A stretch of 33,391 nucleotides of DNA from Flavobacteriaceae bacterium (GTDB taxonomy: Bacteria; Bacteroidota; Bacteroidia; Flavobacteriales; Flavobacteriaceae), in the NCBI GenBank assembly GCA_947379965.1, contig CANCPC010000023.1, positions 1 through 33,391 of the forward strand, read 5' to 3'. The notes under the pieces were generated by a model. The model was not told where the DNA came from. It was given only the letters and a program-made list of their open reading frames with translations, and made no database searches. The translations under genes and the position numbers were made by a program. Positions 7,848 through 16,869 of the stretch are shown one piece after another. Within the stretch, counting starts at the first letter, position 1. Every line of letters starts with the position of its first letter.

Positions 7848-9179
7848 TTAATAATGATAATGTTTACTTTCTTCAATAAACGGATTTCTTTTTGGCAACA
7901 ATGGCACTTTTGACAAGGCAGTGAAAACAACATAGATAAATAAACCCAAGAAGAAGAATAAAGATGAAATTTCTGAAACTCCAATAAACCATTTGTCCCC
8001 AACTGTTCCTGGCATAATCATGTTAAAGAAATCTATATAATGTCCTAATAAGATAAAAGTACTTGCAATAACAAGAATCCAAGTAATTCTTTTGAAATCC
8101 GTATTAATCAATATCAATATTGGAAACAAGAAATTCATAGCAACGGCACCAAAAAATGGTAGATTGTATTGTTGAATTCTTATCACGAAATAAGTTATCT
8201 CTTCAGGAATATTGGCATACCAAATCAACATAAATTGAGAAAACCATAAGTAAGTCCAAAATACACTAAAACCAAACATAAATTTAGCTAAATCATGAAT
8301 ATGACTTGTATTTACATGCTCTAAATACCCTCTAGATTTTAAGTAAACAGTTACCATTGCAATTGTAGTAATACCACTAACAAAGAAACTAGCAAAAACA
8401 TACCATCCAAATAAAGTACTAGCCCAGTGAGGATCAATTGACATAATCCAATCCCATGACATAATTGATTCAGATACGATAAAGAAAACTAAAAACCCGG
8501 CTGTCATCTTAAAATTCTTTTTGTAAAAACTATCATCAGTAGCTTCATCTTGTGCTAAACAATTTTTTCTTGAGAAGAATCTATAAAGATTCCATACTGT
8601 CAAAAATATTACGGCTCTAATAATCCAAAAGGGAAAGTTTAAATACCCTGACTTTGCAGTAATTGCTTTGTCATAATTTGAAGAACCAACTTTAGTGATA
8701 CCTTCTTGTAACCATATAAATAGATTACTATAATGTAAGCCACAAAGTACTAATAATATAAAAAACAATACCGATCCCACAGGTAAGTAAGCTGTTATTC
8801 CTTGCATAACTCTAAACAAAACTGGTGACCAACCTGCTTGAGCTACTTGTTGAATGGCATAAAAAACCAAGACACCAAGTGAAATTAACATAAAGAAAAT
8901 ACAAGCTACATACAAAGCAGACCAAGGCTTGTTTTGCAATTGGGATAATACATGCTCTAAATGTTCTTTATGTTCGGTTTCTGCACTAACACTATTTTCT
9001 CCTGTTACAGCATGAACTTCTTTAGAAGCTTCACTATGACCATGAGCTTCAGAAGCAAGAATCGCTTCAACATCTTGAATGTTTTTAGGTGCAGAGAAAA
9101 AACCATATCCAATTCCTAATATACCTAAGACCATTAAGATTAGAGAAAATGTTTTTAATTTACTTGAAAATGTATACAT
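7848..9179 (-). CDS. actF: Alternative complex III subunit ActF (membrane subunit)
   Basis: 443 residues, mostly hydrophobic, about ten membrane helices. Homologous in character to ActC/NrfD-type membrane subunits, and named ActF from its position after the monoheme ActE and before the oxidase genes. The N-terminal helix (about 10-28) is followed by a hydrophilic His/Glu-rich stretch (residues 45-75), then the helical bundle with VSESIMSWDWIMSIDPHWAS, a segment typical of this family. With ActC it forms the membrane part of quinol:cytochrome c oxidoreductase; the catalytic quinol site is thought to lie in ActC. Start ATG at 9179. Confidence 0.9.
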   Translation of the reverse strand: MYTFSSKLKTFSLILMVLGILGIGYGFFSAPKNIQDVEAILASEAHGHSEASKEVHAVTGENSVSAETEHKEHLEHVLSQLQNKPWSALYVACIFFMLISLGVLVFYAIQQVAQAGWSPVLFRVMQGITAYLPVGSVLFFILLVLCGLHYSNLFIWLQEGITKVGSSNYDKAITAKSGYLNFPFWIIRAVIFLTVWNLYRFFSRKNCLAQDEATDDSFYKKNFKMTAGFLVFFIVSESIMSWDWIMSIDPHWASTLFGWYVFASFFVSGITTIAMVTVYLKSRGYLEHVNTSHIHDLAKFMFGFSVFWTYLWFSQFMLIWYANIPEEITYFVIRIQQYNLPFFGAVAMNFLFPILILINTDFKRITWILVIASTFILLGHYIDFFNMIMPGTVGDKWFIGVSEISSLFFFLGLFIYVVFTALSKVPLLPKRNPFIEESKHYHY

Positions 9180-9206
9180 ATCTATTACGATGAGTTTGTT
9201 CTACAA

Positions 9207-9755
9207 TTATTTATTTTTTAATTCCATCACATAAGCTGCAACCATCCAACGCTCAGTTTTGCTTAATTGATTCGCATGTGATCCCATCAAGTTTAGACCG
9301 TAGGTTTCTACATGAAATATACTTCCTTCATTTATCACTCTGTCTTTATAATTAGGTACCCCTAAAAATTTTCCTTGAGTAACTAATTTTCCTTGACCAT
9401 CACCTGCAACACCGTGACAAATGGCACAATATATTTCAAAAAGCCCTTTAGCCTTTTCTTTGTCTTTTTCAGACAACGTTCCAAGAGGAGATTTTAAATT
9501 TGCAGCTTTTACGGTAACTAAAGCTTCAGGAGTATTTGGATAATCATAAACTTCAAATCCTCTGTTTATAGTTCCTTCAACAGGAAGTTGTCCTTCTTTA
9601 CCATCTTTAAAAGCAGAAGACTCTGAATAAGTTCCATAAGTCACTGGCTCATACATATTAGGCATATATTGATAATTTGGTTTCGATGTATCATGACATG
9701 ACGAAACTAAAATAGTAATACCTAACAAAAGTGTTATTTTATATATACTTTTCAT
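9207..9755 (-). CDS. actE: Alternative complex III subunit ActE, monoheme cytochrome c lipoprotein
   Basis: 182 residues from the ATG at 9755; an in-frame GTG at 9761 would add two residues. The signal sequence MKSIYKITLLLGITILVSSC ends in a lipobox (VSSC), so the protein is probably lipid-anchored on the periplasmic side. One heme-binding CAICH lies at about residue 110, and GLNLMGSH probably supplies the axial methionine. It is the single-heme cytochrome subunit of the complex and may pass electrons on to acceptors. It starts 8 bp after the actD stop, which suggests translational coupling. Confidence 0.93.
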   Translation of the reverse strand: MKSIYKITLLLGITILVSSCHDTSKPNYQYMPNMYEPVTYGTYSESSAFKDGKEGQLPVEGTINRGFEVYDYPNTPEALVTVKAANLKSPLGTLSEKDKEKAKGLFEIYCAICHGVAGDGQGKLVTQGKFLGVPNYKDRVINEGSIFHVETYGLNLMGSHANQLSKTERWMVAAYVMELKNK

Positions 9756-9763
9756 ATCCACTA

Positions 9764-10288
9764 TTAATGCTTTTCAATTACTTTTACTTCTACTGCTCCT
9801 GTGCTCTCAAAAAAAGAAACCAGTTCTTCCTCGTTATTGTTTACGGCTACTTCCATCAAAAAATGGTCATCAGTTGTACGAACATCCGGATTCTCTGCTT
9901 GTTTAAATGGCCATAATTTACTTCTCATATAAAAAGTAATTACCATTAAGTGAGCTGCAAAAAATACAGTTTCTTCAAACATAATTGGCACAAAAGAAGG
10001 CATGTTTTCAATATAACTAAAACTTGGTTTACCACCAATATCTTGTGGCCAATCCTGAATCATAATATAATTCATCATCCAAGTTCCAAAAGACGTACCA
10101 CACAAACCATAGATAAAAGCACAAATTGCTAATCTTGTTGGGGCAAGTCCCATCGCTTTATCCAATCCGTGAACGGGAAATGGAGTAAAAACTTCTTCAA
10201 TATGATGATGAGCTGCACGAGTTTTTTTTACGGCATCCATCAATATATCATCGTCATTATAAATGGCGTATATTACTTTATTACTCAT
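9764..10288 (-). CDS. actD: Alternative complex III subunit ActD (DUF3341)
   Basis: 174 residues. Domain DUF3341, the small membrane subunit of the quinol:cytochrome c oxidoreductase. Two hydrophobic segments (about 52-75 and 105-122) flank a loop, with soluble N- and C-terminal parts on the cytoplasmic side. The segment EEVFTPFPVHGLDKAMG is typical of the family. No cofactor motif is seen. The start overlaps the end of actC by 8 bp and actE follows directly, so the three genes are tightly coupled. Confidence 0.92.
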   Translation of the reverse strand: MSNKVIYAIYNDDDILMDAVKKTRAAHHHIEEVFTPFPVHGLDKAMGLAPTRLAICAFIYGLCGTSFGTWMMNYIMIQDWPQDIGGKPSFSYIENMPSFVPIMFEETVFFAAHLMVITFYMRSKLWPFKQAENPDVRTTDDHFLMEVAVNNNEEELVSFFESTGAVEVKVIEKH

Positions 10289-11681
10289 GGTGTGAATCTT
10301 TATTTGCTCTTGCTTTTATAAAATTATCTCCTGTTGCTTTCAATATTGTTTTTACTTCGGCCTGTGCAATTACAGGGAATGTTCTAGCATATAATAAGAA
10401 CAATACAAAAAAGAAACCAATTGTTCCAATGAAAATTCCAATATCAACAAATGTTGGTGAGAACATTGTCCAAGAGGAAGGAAGGTAATCTCTATGTAAC
10501 GAAGTTACTATAATTACAAATCTTTCGAACCACATTCCAATATTTACAACAATGGATATTAAGAAAGAAAACATAATACTTGTTCTTAATTTTTTGAACC
10601 ACATAAATTGGGGTGAAAAAACATTACAAGTCATCATCGACCAGTACGCCCACCAATAAGGTCCTGTAGCTCTATTCAAGAATGCATATTGTTCGTATTC
10701 AACTCCAGAATACCAAGCTATAAATAACTCAGTGATATAAGCAACACCCACAATAGATCCTGTTATCATGATTACAATATTCATCAATTCGATGTGTTGA
10801 ATTGTGATATAAGCCTCTAGATTAGATACTTTTCTCATAATGATAAGCAAAGTATTTACCATTGCAAATCCTGAGAATACTGCTCCAGCAACAAAGTAAG
10901 GGGGGAAAATCGTAGTATGCCAACCTGGAATAACTGAGGTAGCAAAATCCATTGACACAATGGTATGAACAGAAAGTACAAGTGGAGTTGCTAAACCTGC
11001 AAGAACCAAGGAAACTTCTTCAAAACGTTGCCAATCTTTTGCTCTACCACTCCAACCAAAACTCAATATAGAATAAATTCTTTTGTGGAAAGGTGTAATT
11101 GCTCTATCTCTAAGCATTGCAAAATCAGGTAACAAACCAGTCCACCAGAAAACTAACGATACAGAAAGATACGTTGATATTGCAAATACGTCCCAAAGTA
11201 AAGGCGAATTGAAGTTTACCCAAAGTGACCCAAATTGATTCGGAATTGGCACTACCCAATATGCTAACCATGGACGACCCATGTGAATAATTGGAAATAA
11301 ACCTGCTTGAATAACTGAGAAAATAGTCATAGCTTCTGCAGAACGGTTGATACCCATTCTCCATCTTTGACGGAACAATAATAGTACTGCAGAAATTAAT
11401 GTTCCTGCGTGACCAATACCAACCCACCAAACGAAGTTAGTAATATCCCAAGCCCAACCAACTGTTTTATTTAATCCCCATGTTCCAATACCGGTAGAAA
11501 TAGTGTAAACGATACAGCCTAATCCCCAAAGGAAGGCTATCAATGCGATTGAAAATACAATCCACCAATGCTTGTTCGCTTTACCTTCAACAGGGGCAGC
11601 AACTTCTACTGTTATATCGTGATAAGATTTATCACCTATAACTAAAGGTTTTCTAATGGGAGCGTCGTATATATGAGACAT
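10281..11681 (-). CDS. actC: Alternative complex III subunit ActC (NrfD/PsrC-type)
   Basis: 466 residues with about ten membrane helices. NrfD-like integral membrane subunit, expected to hold the quinol oxidation site of the complex and to contact the iron-sulfur subunit ActB. Typical family sequence is seen in NFVWWVGIGHAGTLISAVLLL near residue 90, HMGRPWLAYWVVPIPNQ near 135, and SVHTIVSMDFATSVIPGWH near 240. The last helix is followed by a short charged tail. It follows actB after 26 bp and overlaps actD. ATG at 11681. Confidence 0.94.
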   Translation of the reverse strand: MSHIYDAPIRKPLVIGDKSYHDITVEVAAPVEGKANKHWWIVFSIALIAFLWGLGCIVYTISTGIGTWGLNKTVGWAWDITNFVWWVGIGHAGTLISAVLLLFRQRWRMGINRSAEAMTIFSVIQAGLFPIIHMGRPWLAYWVVPIPNQFGSLWVNFNSPLLWDVFAISTYLSVSLVFWWTGLLPDFAMLRDRAITPFHKRIYSILSFGWSGRAKDWQRFEEVSLVLAGLATPLVLSVHTIVSMDFATSVIPGWHTTIFPPYFVAGAVFSGFAMVNTLLIIMRKVSNLEAYITIQHIELMNIVIMITGSIVGVAYITELFIAWYSGVEYEQYAFLNRATGPYWWAYWSMMTCNVFSPQFMWFKKLRTSIMFSFLISIVVNIGMWFERFVIIVTSLHRDYLPSSWTMFSPTFVDIGIFIGTIGFFFVLFLLYARTFPVIAQAEVKTILKATGDNFIKARANKDSHHE

Positions 11682-11707
11682 AATCCTTTAAATTGATTTT
11701 ATATTTA

Positions 11708-14700
11708 TTAAGTATTTCTAACTTTAACGTGATAGACAACATTCGGTTTTGTACCAATATGCTCTAACAAATGATACGATCTTTCATCCTCTACTAACTT
11801 GGCAACTTGACTAGCAGCATCATTAACATCTCCAAAAATCATAGCTCCAGTAGTACAAGCACTAGAACATGCCGTTTGGAATTCACCATCTACAACTTCT
11901 CTTCCTTCGTTTTTAGCTTTCAAAATAGTTGCTTGTGTTTTTTGAATACACATAGAACATTTTTCCATAACTCCACGAGAACGAACACTAACATCTGGAT
12001 TCAAAACCATACGACCTAAATCATCATTCATGTGGAAATCAAATTCACTGTTTTTGTTGTATAAGAACCAGTTGAAACGACGTACTTTATATGGACAGTT
12101 GTTCGCACAATAACGAGTTCCAACACATCTATTATAAGCCATGTGGTTTTGACCTTGACGACTATGTGATGTTGCAGCAACAGGACATACAGTTTCACAA
12201 GGTGCGTGATTACAGTGTTGACACATTACCGGTTGAAAAGAAACTTGTGGGTTATCTGATGCATGCTCCATTTCATTAAATGTAGACAATGAACTTGATA
12301 AACCTGCAATATTTTCTTTTCTTTCATTATCACCTGCAAAAGTCTCTTCGGAAGAATAATATCTATCGATACGCAACCAATGCATATCACGACTTCTTCT
12401 CACTTCAGATTTACCTACAACGGGAACGTTGTTTTCAGCGTGACATGCTATAACACATGAACCACAACCAGTACAAGCATTCAAATCAATCGAAAGGTTA
12501 AAATGATGTCCTACAGAACGATCAAACGATGACCACAAATCAACAGTGGTTGCTTTTACTTCTTTATGATCTAAAGAAACTGTTGGTTTCTCATTCCATA
12601 TTTCAGCATCTTTTGAATTGAATATTTCTAAAGTAGTTTCTTTGATAATATCACCTCTTCCCATTAATGTTTTTTGACCTTGAACACAAGCAAACTCGTG
12701 ATCTCCTCCAACTTTCGTTAAGGTTACCGATTGAACATTATTGAAACCTTTATATAAAGAGTAAGCATTTAAACCTACTTGCATTTCTTCTTTTAATGAA
12801 GCCGTTTTACCATATCCAAAAGCTAAACCTACAGTTCCAACAGCTTGTCCTGGCTGAACAATTACTGGAACGTTTTCTAATTTAACTCCATCAACAGTAG
12901 TAATCGTTGCATAACTTCCGTTCAAACCACCATTTGCAACAATTTCATTTGATAATTGCAATAACTTTGCATCAGCATTCGAAACAGTAACATAATTATC
13001 CCATGATACTCTAGTGATTGGATCGGGTAATTCTTGTAACCAAGGGTTATTTGCTTGTTGACCATCTCCTAAACCAGTTTTAGTATATAAAACTAATTCA
13101 AGACTTGCAGCTCCTTTTGATTGTGACAATGCATTTGCAGCAGCAGCGTAATCAGCCGATCCAGAAAAAACAGTTGGAATAGTACCAACATATATTCCAT
13201 CATGCAATACTTTATTCCAAGTTGAACCTGAAATTATTGATGCAGAACTTGCTTTTAAATAATCATAATAAGTTCCTACAGCACCATTTAAAGATAATAA
13301 TACCTCTTGAAATTGTTTCGTATTAAATAAAGGACGAATAGTAGGTTGAATTAAACTATAAGTACCTTTAGTAATCGTTAAATCTCCCCATGACTCTAAA
13401 TAATGAGGAACTGCAGCAGCGATATTTGTTACTGAGGCCGTTTCGTCTTCTCTTAAAGCGAAAGAAGCAGAAAGACTTACTTTTTTTAATCCTTCAACAA
13501 AATCTTTTGAATTTGGCAAAGTATAAACAGGATTAACGCCACTCATGATTAAAGTATGAACGCTACCTGCTTTCATATCATTAACTAATTGAGCTACTTT
13601 TTCGTTAGATCCTTTTCTAATTTGTCTTGTTCCTGTTGTAGAAAATGACTCACTAGCTAATGCTTTGTTAATAGCTAAAACTAATAATTGAGCATTTTTA
13701 TCTTCAATTCCGGAAACCAAAACCCCTTTACTTCCAGCCACTTTTAACTGTTGAGCCGCTTTCGTAACTTCAGCTTTTAATTTTGAATCTAAAGTCACAG
13801 GAACAGAAGCTCCTATAACAGTATTGTAAATAAGTACTAATGCTTGCTTTTGATTTGCAGTTGACATAGCCAAACGTTTGTCAGCAGCAGCACCAGACAA
13901 AGTCATATTCGCTTCTAATTGAAAATGACGAGATATTTTTTTACTTCCTTTTGGACCTTGAGGAATTCTACCTTTAGCATAACCTGAGTCATAACTTCCA
14001 CCCTGCCAATCTCCTAAGAAATCTGCTCCAACTGAAACTATTACAGCCGCTTTTGAGAAATCATAATCAACCAAAGCTCTTTCACCATAAACAGCTTCGA
14101 AAGCATCTAAAGCTTCTGAAGATGAAACAGCATCATAAACGACGTGTTTTGCATTTGGAGTTTTTGAAAGGAACTCAGCAATTAACTTTTCAGTTGATGG
14201 ACTTGCCAATGTACTCGTTAATAAAACAACCTGTCCTCCTTTTGCTTTAGCATCAGCTAGACTTGATTTTATTTTCGAATCCACTTCAATCCAAGAAGCT
14301 GGTTTACCAGCAACTTTAGGTTCTTTCAAACGCATGCTATCGTATAATGATAATATAGAAGCATGAATTCTAGCATTAGCCGAAAAATTAGCCCCTTCAA
14401 TAGTGTTATTATCTATTTTGATAGGACGACCTTCACGGGTTTTTACTAAAAGATTCGCAAAATCAAAACCATCAAAAACTGATGTTGCATAATAATCTGC
14501 AATTCCAGGAATGATTTGTTCGGGTTGAACTACATAAGGTATTGACATATGTACAGGACCTTCACAGGCTGCAAGTGTGGCTGCTGCGGTAGTAAACCCA
14601 ACGTACTTTAAAAAGTCACGACGTGATGTTGATGAAAATGATGCAGTATCACTATTCCCTAAGAAAGTATCAGTAGGGATTTCTTCAACAAATTCGTTGT

Positions 14701-14776
14701 TTTTAAGCGCCTCAACAATAGAACTATTTTCGTCTAGTTCTTCAACACTTTTCCAGTATTTTTTGTTTGATGACAT
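11708..14776 (-). CDS. actB: Alternative complex III subunit ActB, iron-sulfur protein with molybdopterin-enzyme fold
   Basis: 1022 residues. A Tat-type signal (SRRDFLKYVGF, residues 51-61) runs into a lipobox LAAC71, so the protein is likely exported folded and lipid-anchored. Residues about 80-740 resemble the catalytic fold of molybdopterin oxidoreductases, but in this family the cofactor is absent. The C-terminal part (about 765-980) is a ferredoxin-like domain: CTGCGSCVIAC near 768-778, CQHCNHAPCETVCP near 850-866, a third group around 882-895 (CVGTRYCANNCP), and CSMC near 940 with CSSAC near 970. These bind the iron-sulfur clusters that carry electrons from quinol to the hemes of ActA. 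Second gene of the operon. Confidence 0.95.
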   Translation of the reverse strand: MSSNKKYWKSVEELDENSSIVEALKNNEFVEEIPTDTFLGNSDTASFSSTSRRDFLKYVGFTTAAATLAACEGPVHMSIPYVVQPEQIIPGIADYYATSVFDGFDFANLLVKTREGRPIKIDNNTIEGANFSANARIHASILSLYDSMRLKEPKVAGKPASWIEVDSKIKSSLADAKAKGGQVVLLTSTLASPSTEKLIAEFLSKTPNAKHVVYDAVSSSEALDAFEAVYGERALVDYDFSKAAVIVSVGADFLGDWQGGSYDSGYAKGRIPQGPKGSKKISRHFQLEANMTLSGAAADKRLAMSTANQKQALVLIYNTVIGASVPVTLDSKLKAEVTKAAQQLKVAGSKGVLVSGIEDKNAQLLVLAINKALASESFSTTGTRQIRKGSNEKVAQLVNDMKAGSVHTLIMSGVNPVYTLPNSKDFVEGLKKVSLSASFALREDETASVTNIAAAVPHYLESWGDLTITKGTYSLIQPTIRPLFNTKQFQEVLLSLNGAVGTYYDYLKASSASIISGSTWNKVLHDGIYVGTIPTVFSGSADYAAAANALSQSKGAASLELVLYTKTGLGDGQQANNPWLQELPDPITRVSWDNYVTVSNADAKLLQLSNEIVANGGLNGSYATITTVDGVKLENVPVIVQPGQAVGTVGLAFGYGKTASLKEEMQVGLNAYSLYKGFNNVQSVTLTKVGGDHEFACVQGQKTLMGRGDIIKETTLEIFNSKDAEIWNEKPTVSLDHKEVKATTVDLWSSFDRSVGHHFNLSIDLNACTGCGSCVIACHAENNVPVVGKSEVRRSRDMHWLRIDRYYSSEETFAGDNERKENIAGLSSSLSTFNEMEHASDNPQVSFQPVMCQHCNHAPCETVCPVAATSHSRQGQNHMAYNRCVGTRYCANNCPYKVRRFNWFLYNKNSEFDFHMNDDLGRMVLNPDVSVRSRGVMEKCSMCIQKTQATILKAKNEGREVVDGEFQTACSSACTTGAMIFGDVNDAASQVAKLVEDERSYHLLEHIGTKPNVVYHVKVRNT

Positions 14777-14810
14777 ATTCTATATAAATATTAGCTTCTT
14801 AATAATCTGA

Positions 14811-16154
14811 TTAATAGTGGCATTTACCGCATTCCAAACCACCCATTTGTGCTGCAGTCAATTTATCTACACCATATTTTTTGGAAAGTTGTTCGTGAAT
14901 TTTTTTGTAATAGTCATTGCCTTCCATTTTAACTTCGGTTTTTCTGTGGCAATCAATACACCATCCCATTGTTAATTTGGCAAATTGTTTTTGAACTTCA
15001 TACGTTTGAACAGGACCGTGGCAAGTTTGACAAGCAATACCTCCAACAGTCACGTGTTGTGAGTGATTAAAGTAAACAAAACTTTGCAAGTTATGGATTC
15101 GAACCCATTTTACTGGTTGAGTTATTCCTGTATATTTTTGATTGGTTTTATCCCATCCTACAGCAGTGTATAATTTTTGAATTTCATTATCATAGAAAGC
15201 TTTAGAGTACTCTGGAGTAGCAGTTGTATCAGAAACTTCAGCAATGTTTTTATGACAGTTCATACAAACATTTAATGAAGGAATTCCTGAATGTTTACTT
15301 ACCCTAGCAGATGAGTGGCAATAGTTGCAATTAATCCCATTGCTTCCAGCATGAATCCTATGAGAATAATGAATTGGCTGAACAGGTTGATAGTCTTGGT
15401 CAACACCTATTTGCATTAAATAACCATATACAAAAAACCCACTAGACAACAATAAAAATATTGAAGTAACCAATACTAAAAATTGATTTTTAGCAAAAGC
15501 TTTCCAAATTGGAATTGTTGGTTCTTTTGGAGCAACACTAATACCGTTTGCAGCAGCTACTTTTCTTAAAACATTGTTCACTAAAAATAACATTACTATT
15601 AGAATTGCCATAACTAATGACAAAGCACCTAAAATAATATTATTTGAAACCCCATCAGATTTGTTTTCTGTTCCAGGAACTTTTTCACCTGCAACAGGAG
15701 CCTTAGCAGTTTCTTTAGGTTCAGAAGTATAGGCAAGAATGTTGTCAATGTCTGCTTCTGACAGCTGAGGAAACGCCGACATTGGTACTTTGTTATTCTC
15801 TGCAAAAAGTTTTACTGCATCTGGATCACCTGATTTAATTAAATCAGCACTATTGTGAATCCATTTGTAAAACCATGGTTTTGCATGTCTTGCAATAACT
15901 CCACGAAGAGCTGGCCCAGTTGCTTTAGCATCTAGTTTATGACATGCCGCACAATTTGCGTTAAAAAGAGCCTTCCCTTTTATAGGATCACCACTTTGAG
16001 CTGCAGCAGGAGCAGCTGATGTTGCAGCTACGGGAGCTGCTGTTGCCGCCGGAGCAGCACCTTGTGCTAATGAAGTTAAGGATATCGTTAGCATTAATGC
16101 TAAACTTAGATATAATTTCCTTGAAATCGAATTATGGTTACCCACCTTTTTCAT
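14811..16154 (-). CDS. actA: Alternative complex III subunit ActA, multiheme cytochrome c with N-terminal monoheme domain
   Basis: 447 residues. A signal peptide or anchor (12-30) is followed by an Ala/Pro-rich linker. Next comes a monoheme cytochrome c domain with CAACH at 68-72 and a likely axial Met in KVPMSAFPQ. Two hydrophobic segments (about 172-195 and 224-246) precede a pentaheme domain with five CxxCH sites: CNYCH 276, CMNCH 297, CQTCH 375, CIDCH 399 and CGKCH 442. In total six hemes are predicted. The pentaheme part is the normal ActA; the N-terminal fused cytochrome would act as an electron shuttle toward the oxidase (inference). First gene of the operon, with a canonical promoter about 85 bp upstream. 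Confidence 0.94.
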   Translation of the reverse strand: MKKVGNHNSISRKLYLSLALMLTISLTSLAQGAAPAATAAPVAATSAAPAAAQSGDPIKGKALFNANCAACHKLDAKATGPALRGVIARHAKPWFYKWIHNSADLIKSGDPDAVKLFAENNKVPMSAFPQLSEADIDNILAYTSEPKETAKAPVAGEKVPGTENKSDGVSNNIILGALSLVMAILIVMLFLVNNVLRKVAAANGISVAPKEPTIPIWKAFAKNQFLVLVTSIFLLLSSGFFVYGYLMQIGVDQDYQPVQPIHYSHRIHAGSNGINCNYCHSSARVSKHSGIPSLNVCMNCHKNIAEVSDTTATPEYSKAFYDNEIQKLYTAVGWDKTNQKYTGITQPVKWVRIHNLQSFVYFNHSQHVTVGGIACQTCHGPVQTYEVQKQFAKLTMGWCIDCHRKTEVKMEGNDYYKKIHEQLSKKYGVDKLTAAQMGGLECGKCHY

Positions 16155-16237
16155 ATAATATAGATTATCTACAATTTTATTATGATTTTTGTCAATATAA
16201 GAAATAATATAAAAATCACTTTTTTAAAAATATTGCA

Positions 16238-16267
16238 CAAAAATACAATTTAAGAACTATTCTCAAA
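16238..16267 (-). promoter_or_regulatory. Promoter of the act-cta operon
   Basis: Reads TTTG (16267-16264), 18 bp, TATTTTTG (16245-16238) on the minus strand, a full match to the Bacteroidetes -33/-7 promoter. Transcription should start near 16232, giving a leader of about 77 nt before actA. Confidence 0.65.
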
Positions 16268-16342
16268 ACCTTAAAATACTCTTAAATATAATTTATATCG
16301 ATTCTAAATAGTATAGGCGATTTACTTTTGAATATTAAACAC

Positions 16343-16350
16343 TATTTTTG
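16343..16350 (+). promoter_or_regulatory. Candidate -7 element for the SPOR-domain gene
   Basis: TATTTTTG matches TAnnTTTG and lies 18 bp before the ATG. A TTTG at 16327-16330 is closer than the usual -33 spacing, so only the -7 part is convincing. It is divergent from the act operon promoter. Confidence 0.45.
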
Positions 16351-16368
16351 CTTTAAAACATTTTAATT

Positions 16369-16764
16369 ATGAAAATAGCATCCCAAAAAAAAGCATTTTT
16401 TTCTATCCTTATATTGAGTACTTTAAGCCTAAATTTATATGCTCAAGACCAAAAAACTTCTGTTAATCAGAATGAAAAATTTGAACAATTATTAAACGAA
16501 AAGAGAAAAATTAATGCTTCATTAAACTGGAACGAAAACTATAAAATTCAAATTTTTAATGGAGGAAACGAGAATGCAAAAAAGGCCTTAAATGACTTCA
16601 AACAAAATTTTAATGCGATTGAGGCTACAATAGTTTTTAATACCCCTAATTACAAAGTTTGGGCTGGGAATTTTAAAACTAGAATAGAAGCCGAAAAGAA
16701 CCTTATAGAAATTAGGAAAAAATATAAAAGTTGTATTTTAATAAAACCTATCAATAAGATTTAG
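16369..16764 (+). CDS. Small secreted SPOR-domain protein
   Basis: 131 residues. A signal peptide (MKIASQKKAFFSILILSTLS through LYAQ) is followed by a short Lys/Glu/Asn-rich stretch. A SPOR domain fills about residues 55-128: YKIQIFNGGNENAKKALNDF, then YKVWAGNFKTRIEAEKNL, then a final strand SCILIKPI. This is the usual pattern in which a first strand and helix are followed by the repeat containing the V-W-G-F-x-x-R segment. SPOR domains bind denuded glycan strands of peptidoglycan, so a cell-wall or division-site location is likely. It stands alone between the act operon (divergent) and infB (convergent). Confidence 0.75.
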   Translation: MKIASQKKAFFSILILSTLSLNLYAQDQKTSVNQNEKFEQLLNEKRKINASLNWNENYKIQIFNGGNENAKKALNDFKQNFNAIEATIVFNTPNYKVWAGNFKTRIEAEKNLIEIRKKYKSCILIKPINKI

Positions 16765-16781
16765 ATTTTTAAATAAGCAAG

Positions 16782-16810
16782 AAAGCAACTCGTAGTGAGT
16801 TGCTTTTTTG
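16782..16810 (+). terminator. Terminator after the SPOR gene, probably shared with infB
   Basis: A 10-bp stem (AAAGCAACTC with GAGTTGCTTT), loop GTAGT, then a T run on the plus strand. infB converges from the other side and the reverse direction also has T-rich flanks, so it may end both transcripts. Confidence 0.85.
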
Positions 16811-16869
16811 CTTTATAAGCACAAATATATTATATACATTGCAGGTGCTAGAGATTTATCATCAAAATC

